Shown one piece after another: positions 17,749 to 25,992 of a stretch of 40,522 nt of DNA. The notes beneath the pieces were generated by a model. The model had not been told where the DNA came from. It worked only from the letters and a program-made list of their open reading frames with translations, and did not search any database. Where the stretch lies: positions 1-40,522 of the forward strand of contig SLOJ01000220.1 of NCBI GenBank assembly GCA_007132585.1, written 5' to 3'. The translations under genes and the position numbers were made by a program. How positions within the stretch are numbered: position 1 is the first letter of the stretch; each line of letters starts with the position of its first letter. Origin of the DNA: Bacteroidales bacterium. Its GTDB lineage: Bacteria; Bacteroidota; Bacteroidia; Bacteroidales; UBA7960.

Positions 17749-19785
17749 ATGGATCTTCAACAAAAAAATCAATTTATTTATACGGTTAAAGACCGTTGTA
17801 AGGTTTGCTATACATGTGTAAGAGAATGTCCTGCCAAAGCCATTCGAATCGTTAACGGGCAGGCTGAAATAATTGCAACAAGGTGTATTGCTTGTGGTAA
17901 TTGTGTTAAGGTTTGCAACAGAGATGCCAAAATGTTTTCCTTTGCAATTGACAGGGTTAAAAAGCTTATAAAAAGCGAAGATAAGGTGGCTGCAATTATT
18001 GCTCCCAGCGTGGCAGGTGAGTTTATTGATATTTCAGATTACCAAACCCTTGTGGGGATGATAAGAATGCTTGGATTCGACCATGTTAATGAAGTTGCTT
18101 TTGGTGCCGAGCTGGTTGCAGATAAATATAAAGAACTGCTCAGGAAAGATCAGAAACAAACCTTTATTTCAACAAGTTGTCCGGCAATAGTATCTTATGT
18201 TGAAAAGCATCATCCACAGATAGTTAAATCACTTGCTCCTATTGTATCTCCAATGATTGCTACTGCCAGGGTACTGCATGATATACATGGCAATGATTTA
18301 AAGATTGTGTTTATTGGTCCGTGCATAGCAAAAAAAAATGAAGCAGCCCTCGGGCAATTTAAAGAAATGGTGCACGAAGTGATTTCTTTTACCGAGCTAA
18401 GAAGAATGTTTGATGAGAAAAACATAAACCCCGAACATCCTGATATTGTACCATCAGAATTTGATCAGCCCATAGCAGGTAAAGGTTCGGTTTTTCCAAT
18501 AAGCGGGGGTATGTTGCAAACCGTTGACCTGGAAGAAGATTTTCTCAATGGAGAAATTGTTGTTGCAGAAGGCAGGCAGGATATTATTGAAGTACTGAAA
18601 GAATTTGAAGAGGGGTATCTTGAAGCCAAATTATTCGATTTGCTTTGTTGCAACGGTTGTATGAATGGTCCGGGAATGAGTAGTCGTCAGAAGTTTTTTC
18701 TTAAAAGAAAAAACATCAGCAATTTTGCAAAAAGACAATTTGACCGGCTTGATCAGGCTGAATGGGAGAAAAATAAAAAGAAATACTCTAATATAAAGCT
18801 TGATAGATATTTTATAGCCGATGACCAACGATATCCTTCAAACTTTTCAGAAGAAGAGATAAATAAGGTTAAAGAAAAACTGGGTATTAAAGGGCAGGAT
18901 GATGAACTTAACTGCACTGCTTGCGGATATGATACTTGCCATGAACACGCGGTAGCTATTTTGAAAGGAATTGCTGAAACAGAAATGTGCCTGCCTTATA
19001 CTATTGATAAGCTACATAAATACATTACCGATCTAGATGTTTCCAATAAAAAACTGGCATCTACCCAAGATGCTCTCAAGCAATCTGAAAAACTGGCATC
19101 AATGGGCCAGTTGGCTGCCGGTATTGCCCATGAGGTCAATAATCCCCTGGGGGTGGTAATCATGTACGCTCATCTTTTACTTGATGAAATAGAGCCCGAT
19201 TCACCTCATTACAGAGACCTAAAGCTTATTGTTGATCAGGCTGACCGGTGCAAGAAAATTGTGGGCGGATTACTTAACTTTGCAAGAAAAAGCAAGGTAA
19301 ATATTACTGAGGTAAAAATCAGATCGCTCATTAAAAATAGTTTGAAGGCTGTAATGATGCCTTCAAACGTTGATTTAAACATAGAACTGGATACCCCCCA
19401 GGAATTTATTGCCTGCGATCATGATCAAATGGTTCAGGTATTTTCAAACCTTGCAAAAAATGCAGTGGATGCTATGCCCGATGGTGGCGAATTGCTTGTA
19501 AAAGTTGAAGATGATCCCAATATCACCGGAGGCTTGGTATTTACAGTCAAAGATACAGGCACCGGTATTTCTCCTGAAAACCTGGAGAAGATGTTTGAAC
19601 CCTTTTTCACCACTAAAGAAGATGGAAAAGGAACCGGTTTAGGTTTGCCAATCATGTATGGTATTGTAAAAATGCATAAGGGAAATATCAAGGTTGATTC
19701 AAACACTGATCCGGAGAAAGGACCCTGCGGAACCAGCTTTTATGTTAGCCTTCCCGGAGTACCGGAAAAAATTAATGCACATTGA
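17749..19785 (+). CDS. Sensory [FeFe]-hydrogenase fused to a histidine kinase
   Basis: This 678-residue fusion has two complete ferredoxin clusters (Cys17/20/23/27 and Cys46/49/52/56), an H-cluster domain of the sensory type (about 78-350), a CxxCG 4Fe-4S domain (Cys389, 392, 397, 414), a short coiled coil (about 420-450) and a full histidine kinase. The kinase has His461 in AGIAHEVNNPLG, the N box SNLAKNAVDAM 566-576, DTGTGI 602-607 and GKGTGLGL 626-633. H-cluster motifs are STSCP 141-145 (Ser143 at the relay-Cys position, ligand Cys144), IGPCIAKK 189-196 and LLCCNGC 298-304, so all four cluster ligands are available. There is no membrane segment. It starts 49 bp after hydA and precedes two receiver genes. 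It is probably a cytosolic H2 or redox sensor that phosphorylates those receivers; the signal is inferred. Confidence 0.9.
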   Translation: MDLQQKNQFIYTVKDRCKVCYTCVRECPAKAIRIVNGQAEIIATRCIACGNCVKVCNRDAKMFSFAIDRVKKLIKSEDKVAAIIAPSVAGEFIDISDYQTLVGMIRMLGFDHVNEVAFGAELVADKYKELLRKDQKQTFISTSCPAIVSYVEKHHPQIVKSLAPIVSPMIATARVLHDIHGNDLKIVFIGPCIAKKNEAALGQFKEMVHEVISFTELRRMFDEKNINPEHPDIVPSEFDQPIAGKGSVFPISGGMLQTVDLEEDFLNGEIVVAEGRQDIIEVLKEFEEGYLEAKLFDLLCCNGCMNGPGMSSRQKFFLKRKNISNFAKRQFDRLDQAEWEKNKKKYSNIKLDRYFIADDQRYPSNFSEEEINKVKEKLGIKGQDDELNCTACGYDTCHEHAVAILKGIAETEMCLPYTIDKLHKYITDLDVSNKKLASTQDALKQSEKLASMGQLAAGIAHEVNNPLGVVIMYAHLLLDEIEPDSPHYRDLKLIVDQADRCKKIVGGLLNFARKSKVNITEVKIRSLIKNSLKAVMMPSNVDLNIELDTPQEFIACDHDQMVQVFSNLAKNAVDAMPDGGELLVKVEDDPNITGGLVFTVKDTGTGISPENLEKMFEPFFTTKEDGKGTGLGLPIMYGIVKMHKGNIKVDSNTDPEKGPCGTSFYVSLPGVPEKINAH

Positions 19786-19807
19786 TGACTGATAAAAAAA
19801 TACAGGT

Positions 19808-20206
19808 ATGCTTAAAATTGAGAAAAAGAAGATTTTACTGGTTGATGATGATCCTGATTATCTCTTTCAGCTTACCATAGCACTGGAAGATATGGGTTTT
19901 GAAGTAATTGCAGCACAAACTCAGCAGGAAGCTGAAAATATTGTTGACAAAATGAAACCTGATCTGGCCATTCTTGATTTAATGATGGAAAATCAGGATA
20001 CTGGATTTATCCTTTGCCATCTGATAAAAAATAAATATCCTGATGTGCCCATCATCATCGCCTCGGCTGTTACAGCTGAAACAGGATTGTTGTTTGATGT
20101 TGAATCGGAAGAAGATCGTCAGTGGATCAAAGCAGATCTTTTTCTTGATAAAGGCATAAGAAATGACCAGCTTCAAAAGGAAATCAATAAATTGCTCAAA
20201 ATATAA
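19808..20206 (+). CDS. Single-domain response regulator (receiver)
   Basis: This 132-residue protein is a stand-alone CheY-like receiver with the acidic pocket at DDD 13-15, phospho-acceptor Asp57 (LAILDLMM) and conserved Lys115 (LFLDKG). There is no output domain, so it must act by protein-protein contact or as a phosphorelay shuttle. It sits 22 bp after the hydrogenase-kinase fusion and 3 bp before the receiver-kinase, so it is probably the direct phosphoryl acceptor linking the two. Confidence 0.9.
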   Translation: MLKIEKKKILLVDDDPDYLFQLTIALEDMGFEVIAAQTQQEAENIVDKMKPDLAILDLMMENQDTGFILCHLIKNKYPDVPIIIASAVTAETGLLFDVESEEDRQWIKADLFLDKGIRNDQLQKEINKLLKI

Positions 20207-20209
20207 GCA

Positions 20210-21331
20210 ATGGGAAAGCTAAATCTGCTTGTGGTTGATGATGAACCAGGAATCAGAAGTGGTATAAAACGTATTCTGGAAAGTTTCTCGGTAAGCTATC
20301 CTTTCATGGATGAAGACTTCGAATTTGATGTGCTGGAAGCCGAAACCGGAGAGGAAGCCATTGAGTTACTTGATAATTACTTGTTTGATATTGTGCTGCT
20401 TGATAACAAACTACCCGGGATTCAAGGGGTTGAAGTACTTGAGTATATTAAAAGTCAAAGTATTGATGCCATAGTGGTAATGATTACTTCATATGCATCG
20501 CTTGATCTGGCGGTAAAAGCAACCAAAAGCGGGGCTTATGATTTTGTGCCAAAACCGTTTACACCCAAAGAATTGAGAAGTTGTCTTGAGAATATTGCCA
20601 AGCAATTGTTTCTTAGGCGAATGACTCAAAAACTGCAGGTAGAAGGTAAACAAATAAGATTTCAGTTTCTATCAGTCCTTTCGCATGAATTAAAATCACC
20701 TATCAATGCCATTGAAGGGTATCTTAATCTCATGGAAACAAAAAAGAAGGGCGAAAAGATTGATGATTATGCCGAAATGATTCAGCGTTCTTTGGCAAGG
20801 GTGCAGGATATGAGAGATTTGATAATGGACCTGCTTGATTTTACGAAAATCGAATCAGGTAAAAAACAGCGTAACATAAAACCTGTTTATTTGTCTGAAA
20901 TAGCTCGTCAGGCTATTGACTTGATTCAACCGCTTTGTATCCAGAAAGACATTGATATACATTTGAATTGTAATGAAAAAATAACACTTAAAGCAGATCG
21001 TCAGGAACTCGATATAATTCTCAATAACCTGCTTTCAAACGCAGTAAAATACAATAAACAGAATGGGCGTATCGACCTTACGCTAAAAAAGGAGAAAGAT
21101 GAGGTAGTACTTAATGTAAGTGATACAGGTATTGGGATGGAAAAGGAAGATATAGACAAGCTTTTTGAAGATTTTGTGCGCATAAAAAGTGAACAAACAA
21201 AAAATATAAGCGGTACAGGATTAGGTTTATCCCTGGTGAAAAAAATCGCCGATCTCTACAATGCAAAAATTCAGGTAGAAAGTGAACCGGGAAGTGGAAG
21301 CACATTTACAATCAGGTTTCCGGGAAATTAA
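20210..21331 (+). CDS. Receiver-histidine kinase hybrid (REC-HisKA-HATPase)
   Basis: This 373-residue cytosolic protein has an N-terminal receiver (about 4-125; DDE 10-12, phospho-acceptor Asp65, Lys115) followed by a histidine kinase core with His159 in SHELKSP, N box NNLLSNAVKYN around 272-282, G1 DTGIGM 305-310 and G2 GTGLGL 335-340. With the receiver in front, its kinase activity can be gated by an upstream phosphodonor. Its place after the hydrogenase-kinase fusion and single receiver suggests a multistep relay. No DNA-binding output regulator follows; the next gene is rex. The final target is unknown. Confidence 0.9.
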   Translation: MGKLNLLVVDDEPGIRSGIKRILESFSVSYPFMDEDFEFDVLEAETGEEAIELLDNYLFDIVLLDNKLPGIQGVEVLEYIKSQSIDAIVVMITSYASLDLAVKATKSGAYDFVPKPFTPKELRSCLENIAKQLFLRRMTQKLQVEGKQIRFQFLSVLSHELKSPINAIEGYLNLMETKKKGEKIDDYAEMIQRSLARVQDMRDLIMDLLDFTKIESGKKQRNIKPVYLSEIARQAIDLIQPLCIQKDIDIHLNCNEKITLKADRQELDIILNNLLSNAVKYNKQNGRIDLTLKKEKDEVVLNVSDTGIGMEKEDIDKLFEDFVRIKSEQTKNISGTGLGLSLVKKIADLYNAKIQVESEPGSGSTFTIRFPGN

Positions 21332-21353
21332 TTATAAATATTATTTATACCAA

Positions 21354-21992
21354 ATGGACCCACAAAAAAGTAAAGATCTTCCAGGAAAGACCATTGAACG
21401 TCTTAGCCAATACAGGAGAATTCTTTTTAACAGTATAAACGAGGGTAAAGTAAATGTATATTCACATGAGCTTGCCCGCATGATGAATCTTACTCCCGTG
21501 CAGGTACGTCGTGATCTTATGTTGATCGGGTATTCGGGTAGCCAGAGCAAAGGCTATGTGATAAAAGATCTCATCAGCCTTATCGGTAAGATCATTGACA
21601 GTGATGAACCGCAGAAAGTGGCCATTGTTGGTATGGGTAACCTGGGGCGGGCAATAACAAGTTATTTCTCCGGTAAAAGAGAACGTTTATCAATTGTTGC
21701 AGCTTTTGATAACGATATGCAAAAAGCCAATCGCATTATAGCAGGTGTTCCGTGTCATCATGTAAACAAACTAAATGAAATACTTCCGGCTGAAGGTATA
21801 AAAATTGCAATACTTACATTAGCGCCGGAAGCAACCAATGAAGTGGCTAAAATGCTTTTTGATGCAGGAATAAAGGGAATTCTTAATTATACATCAGTAC
21901 CCCTTACAGTTCCCGAAGGAGTATTTCTGGAGGAATATGATATTGTTACTTCTCTTGAAAAGCTGGCGTTCTTGGTTAAACAGGATATGTAA
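21354..21992 (+). CDS. rex: Redox-sensing transcriptional repressor Rex
   Basis: Rex is a dimeric repressor that binds DNA when NADH/NAD+ is low and releases it as NADH rises, controlling fermentative and hydrogenase genes. The 212-residue product has an N-terminal winged helix (about 10-80, with LTPVQVRRDL 46-55 in the recognition region) and a Rossmann domain with VAIVGMGNLGRA 89-100 (GxGxxG) and IKIAILTLAPEA near 135-146. The reading frame is open back to 21282, but Met at 21354 fits known Rex N-termini and avoids a 50-bp overlap with the preceding kinase gene. It lies in the hydrogenase operon, and a candidate site precedes hydC, so feedback on the locus is likely. Confidence 0.92.
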   Translation: MDPQKSKDLPGKTIERLSQYRRILFNSINEGKVNVYSHELARMMNLTPVQVRRDLMLIGYSGSQSKGYVIKDLISLIGKIIDSDEPQKVAIVGMGNLGRAITSYFSGKRERLSIVAAFDNDMQKANRIIAGVPCHHVNKLNEILPAEGIKIAILTLAPEATNEVAKMLFDAGIKGILNYTSVPLTVPEGVFLEEYDIVTSLEKLAFLVKQDM

Positions 21993-22030
21993 GTTCATTA
22001 ACTTTTTTATAACAAAAACAGATGTAAAAA

Positions 22031-22951
22031 ATGAAAGTTTTTCATGATTCACAGGAAGCGAAGGAACATGTAAAAAATACTGTTGTTACTACAGGCTCTT
22101 TTGACGGCGTGCATATTGGTCATAAAGTTATTATTGAAAGATTGAAACAAATTGCTAATGAAATAGAAGGTGAGTCAACCCTGGTGACTTTCCACCCACA
22201 TCCGCGAAAAGTATTATACCCTGAGCAAAAAGATCTTAAACTTATCAATTCTCAGGATGAGAAAATCAAACTGCTTGCTAAAACAGGACTCGACAACCTT
22301 GTGATTATACCCTTTTCAAAAGAATTTTCAAAAACAACATCTCATGATTTTATAACCGATATCTTAATTGGTCAGCTAAAAGCCAAAGTTATAATCGTAG
22401 GTCAAAATCATCATTTTGGACACAACCGGTCAGGTGATTACTCATATTTGTACAAGTTAAGCCAGGATCTTGGTTTCAGGGTAGAGGATATTCCTTTACA
22501 GGATATTGAAAATGAAACGGTCAGTTCTACAAAGATCCGCAAGGCTTTACTGGAAGGAAACATTATGAGAGCAAACGCTTACCTTGATCACCAGTATATC
22601 ATTCGTGGAATTTTTTGCGATTCGCCGGAATCAGACGATTTGAAAAATCAAAAATTTTTCAGAATTTATAACAGAGAAGAAGAAAAACTTATACCACCTC
22701 CCGGCATTTATGCAACAAGCACGGTATGCAGCGATGAGTATCTTAAATCTATGAGTATTATAAGAGAAGATCATAGCGGAAAGCGTATTGTAGATACTAC
22801 TCTTTTATATGATAATGTTTTGCTTCATGACGTAAGGGTTACAATCTTTTTTTATAAAAGAATTAAAGGTCAGGAAGCCTTTGTGGAAGGTGAAATTAAT
22901 GAATCAGAACTTAAAGATGCAATAGAGGATGTTGACGAATTACTCTATTAA
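22031..22951 (+). CDS. ribF: RibF-like FAD synthetase with degenerate flavokinase domain
   Basis: This 306-residue protein has the nucleotidyltransferase half of RibF (about 14-185), with TGSFDGVHIGH 21-31, VTFHPHPRKVL 52-62, VGQNHHFGHNRSG 123-135 and VSSTKIRKALLEG 164-176. This half adenylates FMN to FAD. The C-terminal half occupies the riboflavin-kinase position but lacks the expected GRxLGFPTAN-type signature. Residues 188-212 instead read through IIRGIFCDSPESDD, and only the PPPGIYA segment (222-228) recalls the fold. It may therefore make FAD but not FMN, or be a paralogue with another role. It follows rex by 38 bp. Another, complete RibF could exist elsewhere in the genome. Confidence 0.82.
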   Translation: MKVFHDSQEAKEHVKNTVVTTGSFDGVHIGHKVIIERLKQIANEIEGESTLVTFHPHPRKVLYPEQKDLKLINSQDEKIKLLAKTGLDNLVIIPFSKEFSKTTSHDFITDILIGQLKAKVIIVGQNHHFGHNRSGDYSYLYKLSQDLGFRVEDIPLQDIENETVSSTKIRKALLEGNIMRANAYLDHQYIIRGIFCDSPESDDLKNQKFFRIYNREEEKLIPPPGIYATSTVCSDEYLKSMSIIREDHSGKRIVDTTLLYDNVLLHDVRVTIFFYKRIKGQEAFVEGEINESELKDAIEDVDELLY

Positions 22952-22971
22952 TTGCAATCAGAACAGCCAGA

Positions 22972-23769
22972 ATGACAATGAACCAAAAAAGTAATCTGAA
23001 AGTAACTTTCCTGGGAACCGGCACATCGACCGGTGTTCCGGTTGTGGCATGCGATTGCAATGTTTGTAGAAGTAATGATCATCGCGATCACAGATTACGT
23101 ACATCGGTTATGGTTCAAATAAAAGGGCATAATTATATAATTGACTGCGGACCCGATTTTCGCTATCAAATGATTCGTGAAAAAGTAGAAGATATATCTG
23201 CAATAATTTTTACACATGGACACCGCGACCACATTGCAGGACTCGACGATGTAAGAGCTTTCAACTATGTGCTTAACAAAACAGTTGATGTATATGCCAG
23301 TGAAGAAGTAATGAATTCTATCAGGCGTGAATTTCCCTATATCTTTACCGAAAAAAGATTCTTTGGGGCTCCCCAACTAAATTTTCATATAATTGATAAC
23401 AATAAATTCAGGGTAGATGATGTGGAGATTACCCCTATTGAAGTACTACATCATAAATTAAAAGTATTTGGTTTTCGAATTAAGAATTTCTCCTATGTAA
23501 CTGATGCAAGTTATATATCAGAAGAAGAAAAGCAAAAGATAAAAGGATCAGATATACTTGTAATTAACGCCCTCAGAAAATCAAAGCATATTTCTCATTT
23601 TTCGCTTCAGGAAGCAATTGATATAATCAAAGAAATAAAACCCAGAAAAGCATATATTACTCATTTAAGCCACTTTATAGGACTTCATAAAAGCATTGAA
23701 CAAAACTTACCCGAGAATATTTTTCTGGCTTATGACGGATTAAGGGTTGAAATGGATACTGCCGATTAA
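22972..23769 (+). CDS. Metallo-beta-lactamase-fold hydrolase, PhnP-like
   Basis: This 265-residue member of the metallo-beta-lactamase superfamily resembles PhnP-type phosphodiesterases. It shows GTGTSTGVPV 15-24, a cysteine cluster CDCNVC 27-32, the metal-binding THGHRDHIAGLDD 81-93, further histidines at 160-161, TDAS 177-180 and ITHLSH 229-234. The zinc-cysteine cluster near the N-terminus is typical of the PhnP group. Its substrate is not apparent. It begins 20 bp after ribF and so is probably co-transcribed. The start could be Met1 or Met3. PhnP proper acts in phosphonate breakdown, but no other phosphonate gene is nearby. Confidence 0.85.
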   Translation: MTMNQKSNLKVTFLGTGTSTGVPVVACDCNVCRSNDHRDHRLRTSVMVQIKGHNYIIDCGPDFRYQMIREKVEDISAIIFTHGHRDHIAGLDDVRAFNYVLNKTVDVYASEEVMNSIRREFPYIFTEKRFFGAPQLNFHIIDNNKFRVDDVEITPIEVLHHKLKVFGFRIKNFSYVTDASYISEEEKQKIKGSDILVINALRKSKHISHFSLQEAIDIIKEIKPRKAYITHLSHFIGLHKSIEQNLPENIFLAYDGLRVEMDTAD

Positions 23770-23884
23770 GAATAAATTTAACAGGAAATAAGTATTGATT
23801 ATAACCCAGGAGAAATATATCCGAAACGTTTAGAAAATAAGGTAATCTGGCCAAAAAAAGTTATAATGTTGCCTTAAATTTCCG

Positions 23885-23892
23885 TATTTTTG
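23885..23892 (+). promoter_or_regulatory. Possible hydG promoter -7 element (TATTTTTG)
   Basis: TATTTTTG matches TAnnTTTG and lies 28 bp before the hydG start within a 151-bp gap, a distance seen at several other genes in the window. The -33 box is poor. Confidence 0.35.
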
Positions 23893-23920
23893 TACTATAA
23901 TTACCGAAATAACGATAATC

Positions 23921-25348
23921 ATGATATACCGCCCTGAAAATTACAGTATTAAGGATCAAAGGATGAAGCCATTCATTGATCCTGATGAAATCTGGAATTT
24001 TATCAATACAGCAAAAGGAGATAAAAGCCGGATCAGGGAGATTATAAAAGCTTCTCTTAATAAAAAACGATTATCATTAGAGGAAACAGCCATACTGCTT
24101 AATGCTGATGATCCTGAATTAATTGAAGAGATCAAAGAGGGAGCGCGCACACTTAAGGAGAGGGTTTATGGCGAAAGGATTGTACTTTTTGCCCCGCTTT
24201 ATGTGGGCGACCTTTGCACAAACAATTGCCAGTATTGTGGTTTCAGAGCCGAAAATAAAGGCATGAAGCGTATTACTTTAAGTCGTGAAGAACTCATTGG
24301 TGAAACCACTGCACTTATTGATCAGGGCCATAAACGATTAATTCTTGTTTACGGTGAACATCCGAAATATTCTGCCGATTTTATTGCGGAAACCGTAAAG
24401 ATTGTTTATAGCGTAAAACATGATAATGGTGAAATACGAAGAGTAAATATAAATGCCGCTCCGTTTGACATAAATGGTTTTCGCACCATAAAAGATTCAG
24501 GTATAGGCACTTTCCAGATCTTCCAGGAAACTTACCACGAACCCACTTACCAGAAAGTACACCTTGGTGGAATTAAAAGAAATTACGACTGGCGCCTTAC
24601 ATCGCTTGATCGTGCCCAGGAAGCTGGTATTGATGATGTAGGTATAGGTGCACTTTTCGGACTCTATGACTGGCGGTTTGAGGTACTTGGGCTCGTTAGG
24701 CATGTAAACCACTTTGAAGCTGTTTATAAAGTGGGGCCGCATACTATTAGTTTTCCAAGGATTCAAAATGCTCTCTCACTTAATATTGATAAAGATCATC
24801 TTGTAAAGGATGATGAATTTGTAAGACTGGTATCTATTCTGCGGCTGGCAGTGCCTTATACGGGTATGATACTCACTGCACGAGAGCCACACCACATTCG
24901 CGATCAGATATTAAGGTTCGGGGTATCGCAAATTGATGGAGGAACAAACCTTGAACTGGGTGGCTATAGCAAAGAAAAAAAAGACACCCAGGATCTTACC
25001 ATGGAGCAGTTTCAAATAAACGACAACCGCTCTTTGAATGAGATTATGGATGAGCTGATCAAAACAGGATATATACCATCATTTTGCACTGCATGTTACA
25101 GGCTTGGACGCACAGGTGAGCATTTCATGGAATTTTCTGTTCCGGGTTTTATCAAAAGGTTTTGTTCACCCAATGCCTTGCTTACCCTGGCAGAGTATCT
25201 TGAAGACTATGCGCCAACAGATACCAAAGAAAATGGCTATAAACTAATTAACCAGAAAATATCTCAACTGGCTCAGCACCAAAATGTAGATAAGCTTAAA
25301 GAAAAAGTTCAGTTGGTTAAAAATGGTAAACGTGATTTGTATTTCTGA
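23921..25348 (+). CDS. hydG: [FeFe]-hydrogenase H-cluster maturase HydG
   Basis: HydG is the radical-SAM tyrosine lyase that makes the CO and CN ligands of the H-cluster. The 475-residue protein has the radical-SAM motif CTNNCQYC (Cys99, 103, 106) and the C-terminal cysteines CTAC plus FC (Cys389, 392, 415) that bind the auxiliary cluster where Fe(CO)2CN is built. This auxiliary motif distinguishes HydG from the related ThiH. The segment GTFQIFQETYHEPTY 196-210 is typical of HydG/ThiH tyrosine lyases. The other maturases, HydE and HydF, are not in this window. Two TM1266-like genes follow at 29 bp and further, suggesting co-transcription. Confidence 0.95.
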   Translation: MIYRPENYSIKDQRMKPFIDPDEIWNFINTAKGDKSRIREIIKASLNKKRLSLEETAILLNADDPELIEEIKEGARTLKERVYGERIVLFAPLYVGDLCTNNCQYCGFRAENKGMKRITLSREELIGETTALIDQGHKRLILVYGEHPKYSADFIAETVKIVYSVKHDNGEIRRVNINAAPFDINGFRTIKDSGIGTFQIFQETYHEPTYQKVHLGGIKRNYDWRLTSLDRAQEAGIDDVGIGALFGLYDWRFEVLGLVRHVNHFEAVYKVGPHTISFPRIQNALSLNIDKDHLVKDDEFVRLVSILRLAVPYTGMILTAREPHHIRDQILRFGVSQIDGGTNLELGGYSKEKKDTQDLTMEQFQINDNRSLNEIMDELIKTGYIPSFCTACYRLGRTGEHFMEFSVPGFIKRFCSPNALLTLAEYLEDYAPTDTKENGYKLINQKISQLAQHQNVDKLKEKVQLVKNGKRDLYF

Positions 25349-25377
25349 TTCATCATAAATATTCAAAAAGACCGGAT

Positions 25378-25644
25378 ATGCAACAGTCAAGAATAATGGG
25401 AATAATGGTTTACGACCGCATAAAAGAAGCGGGTAAAACACAGGAAGTGCTTAGCAAATATGCTACCGCTATACGCACCAGACTAGGGTTTCATGAACTT
25501 TCAAGAGATGTATGCAGCAGGGTGGGAAACATCATCCTTGTTTTACAGGGTGATCCTAAAATCTGGAATGAACTTCAAACAGAATTGGAAGACATTGGAG
25601 GGGTAGAGGTTCAAATCATGAAATTTAAAAACTCCGGGAAATAA
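25378..25644 (+). CDS. TM1266-like hydrogenase-associated small protein, copy 1
   Basis: This 88-residue protein belongs to the TM1266 family, annotated as putative regulators of the iron-only hydrogenase system with an ACT/NikR-C-like fold. Recognisable segments are RIMGIMVYDR 5-14, IRTRLGFHEL 32-41 and IILVLQGDP 52-60. There is no DNA-binding motif of its own. It starts 29 bp after hydG and is followed by a second paralogue. The biochemical role of the family is not established, and the link to hydrogenase maturation is contextual. Confidence 0.82.
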   Translation: MQQSRIMGIMVYDRIKEAGKTQEVLSKYATAIRTRLGFHELSRDVCSRVGNIILVLQGDPKIWNELQTELEDIGGVEVQIMKFKNSGK

Positions 25645-25688
25645 TTTATTTTTAATTCAGGAAGCAACAAACCAAATCATTTACAATC

Positions 25689-25940
25689 ATGGATCAACTT
25701 GTGATTTTAGGCTTAATGGTGAAAGAAAAGGAAAAGCATGCGGTGCGCCTTCAGGATGTATTTACCAAATACGGATGTAGTATAAAAACCCGGCTGGGGC
25801 TAAACGAACTGGATATTCCCGAGGCAGGAGATGCAGGCCTGATTATACTTGAATTAATGGGTGATATTGAAGAATGTGGTCGGCTGGAAAATGAATTACA
25901 TGCCATAGATGGCGTAAAAGTGCGGAAAATGACTTTTTAA
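25689..25940 (+). CDS. TM1266-like hydrogenase-associated small protein, copy 2
   Basis: This 83-residue paralogue of the preceding gene has closely matching segments (VILGLMVKEKEKHAV 4-18, IKTRLGLNEL 32-41, LIILELMGD 51-59) and is closer to the standard TM1266 sequence. The two copies are clearly diverged, so they may form a heteromer or recognise different partners. It lies 44 bp after copy 1 and 52 bp before the Rrf2 regulator. Confidence 0.85.
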   Translation: MDQLVILGLMVKEKEKHAVRLQDVFTKYGCSIKTRLGLNELDIPEAGDAGLIILELMGDIEECGRLENELHAIDGVKVRKMTF

Positions 25941-25992
25941 AAAATGTCAGAATTATCCATATTTATATAAATTTATTATTTAATTCCAAGCA

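Noticed and set aside
21282-21353. Longer Rex N-terminus from the upstream ATG
   Set aside because: It would overlap the kinase gene by 50 bp and add 24 residues not typical of Rex.
23921-25348. ThiH (thiamine tyrosine lyase) instead of HydG
   Set aside because: The C-terminal CTAC and FC cysteines of the auxiliary cluster and the hydrogenase context identify HydG.
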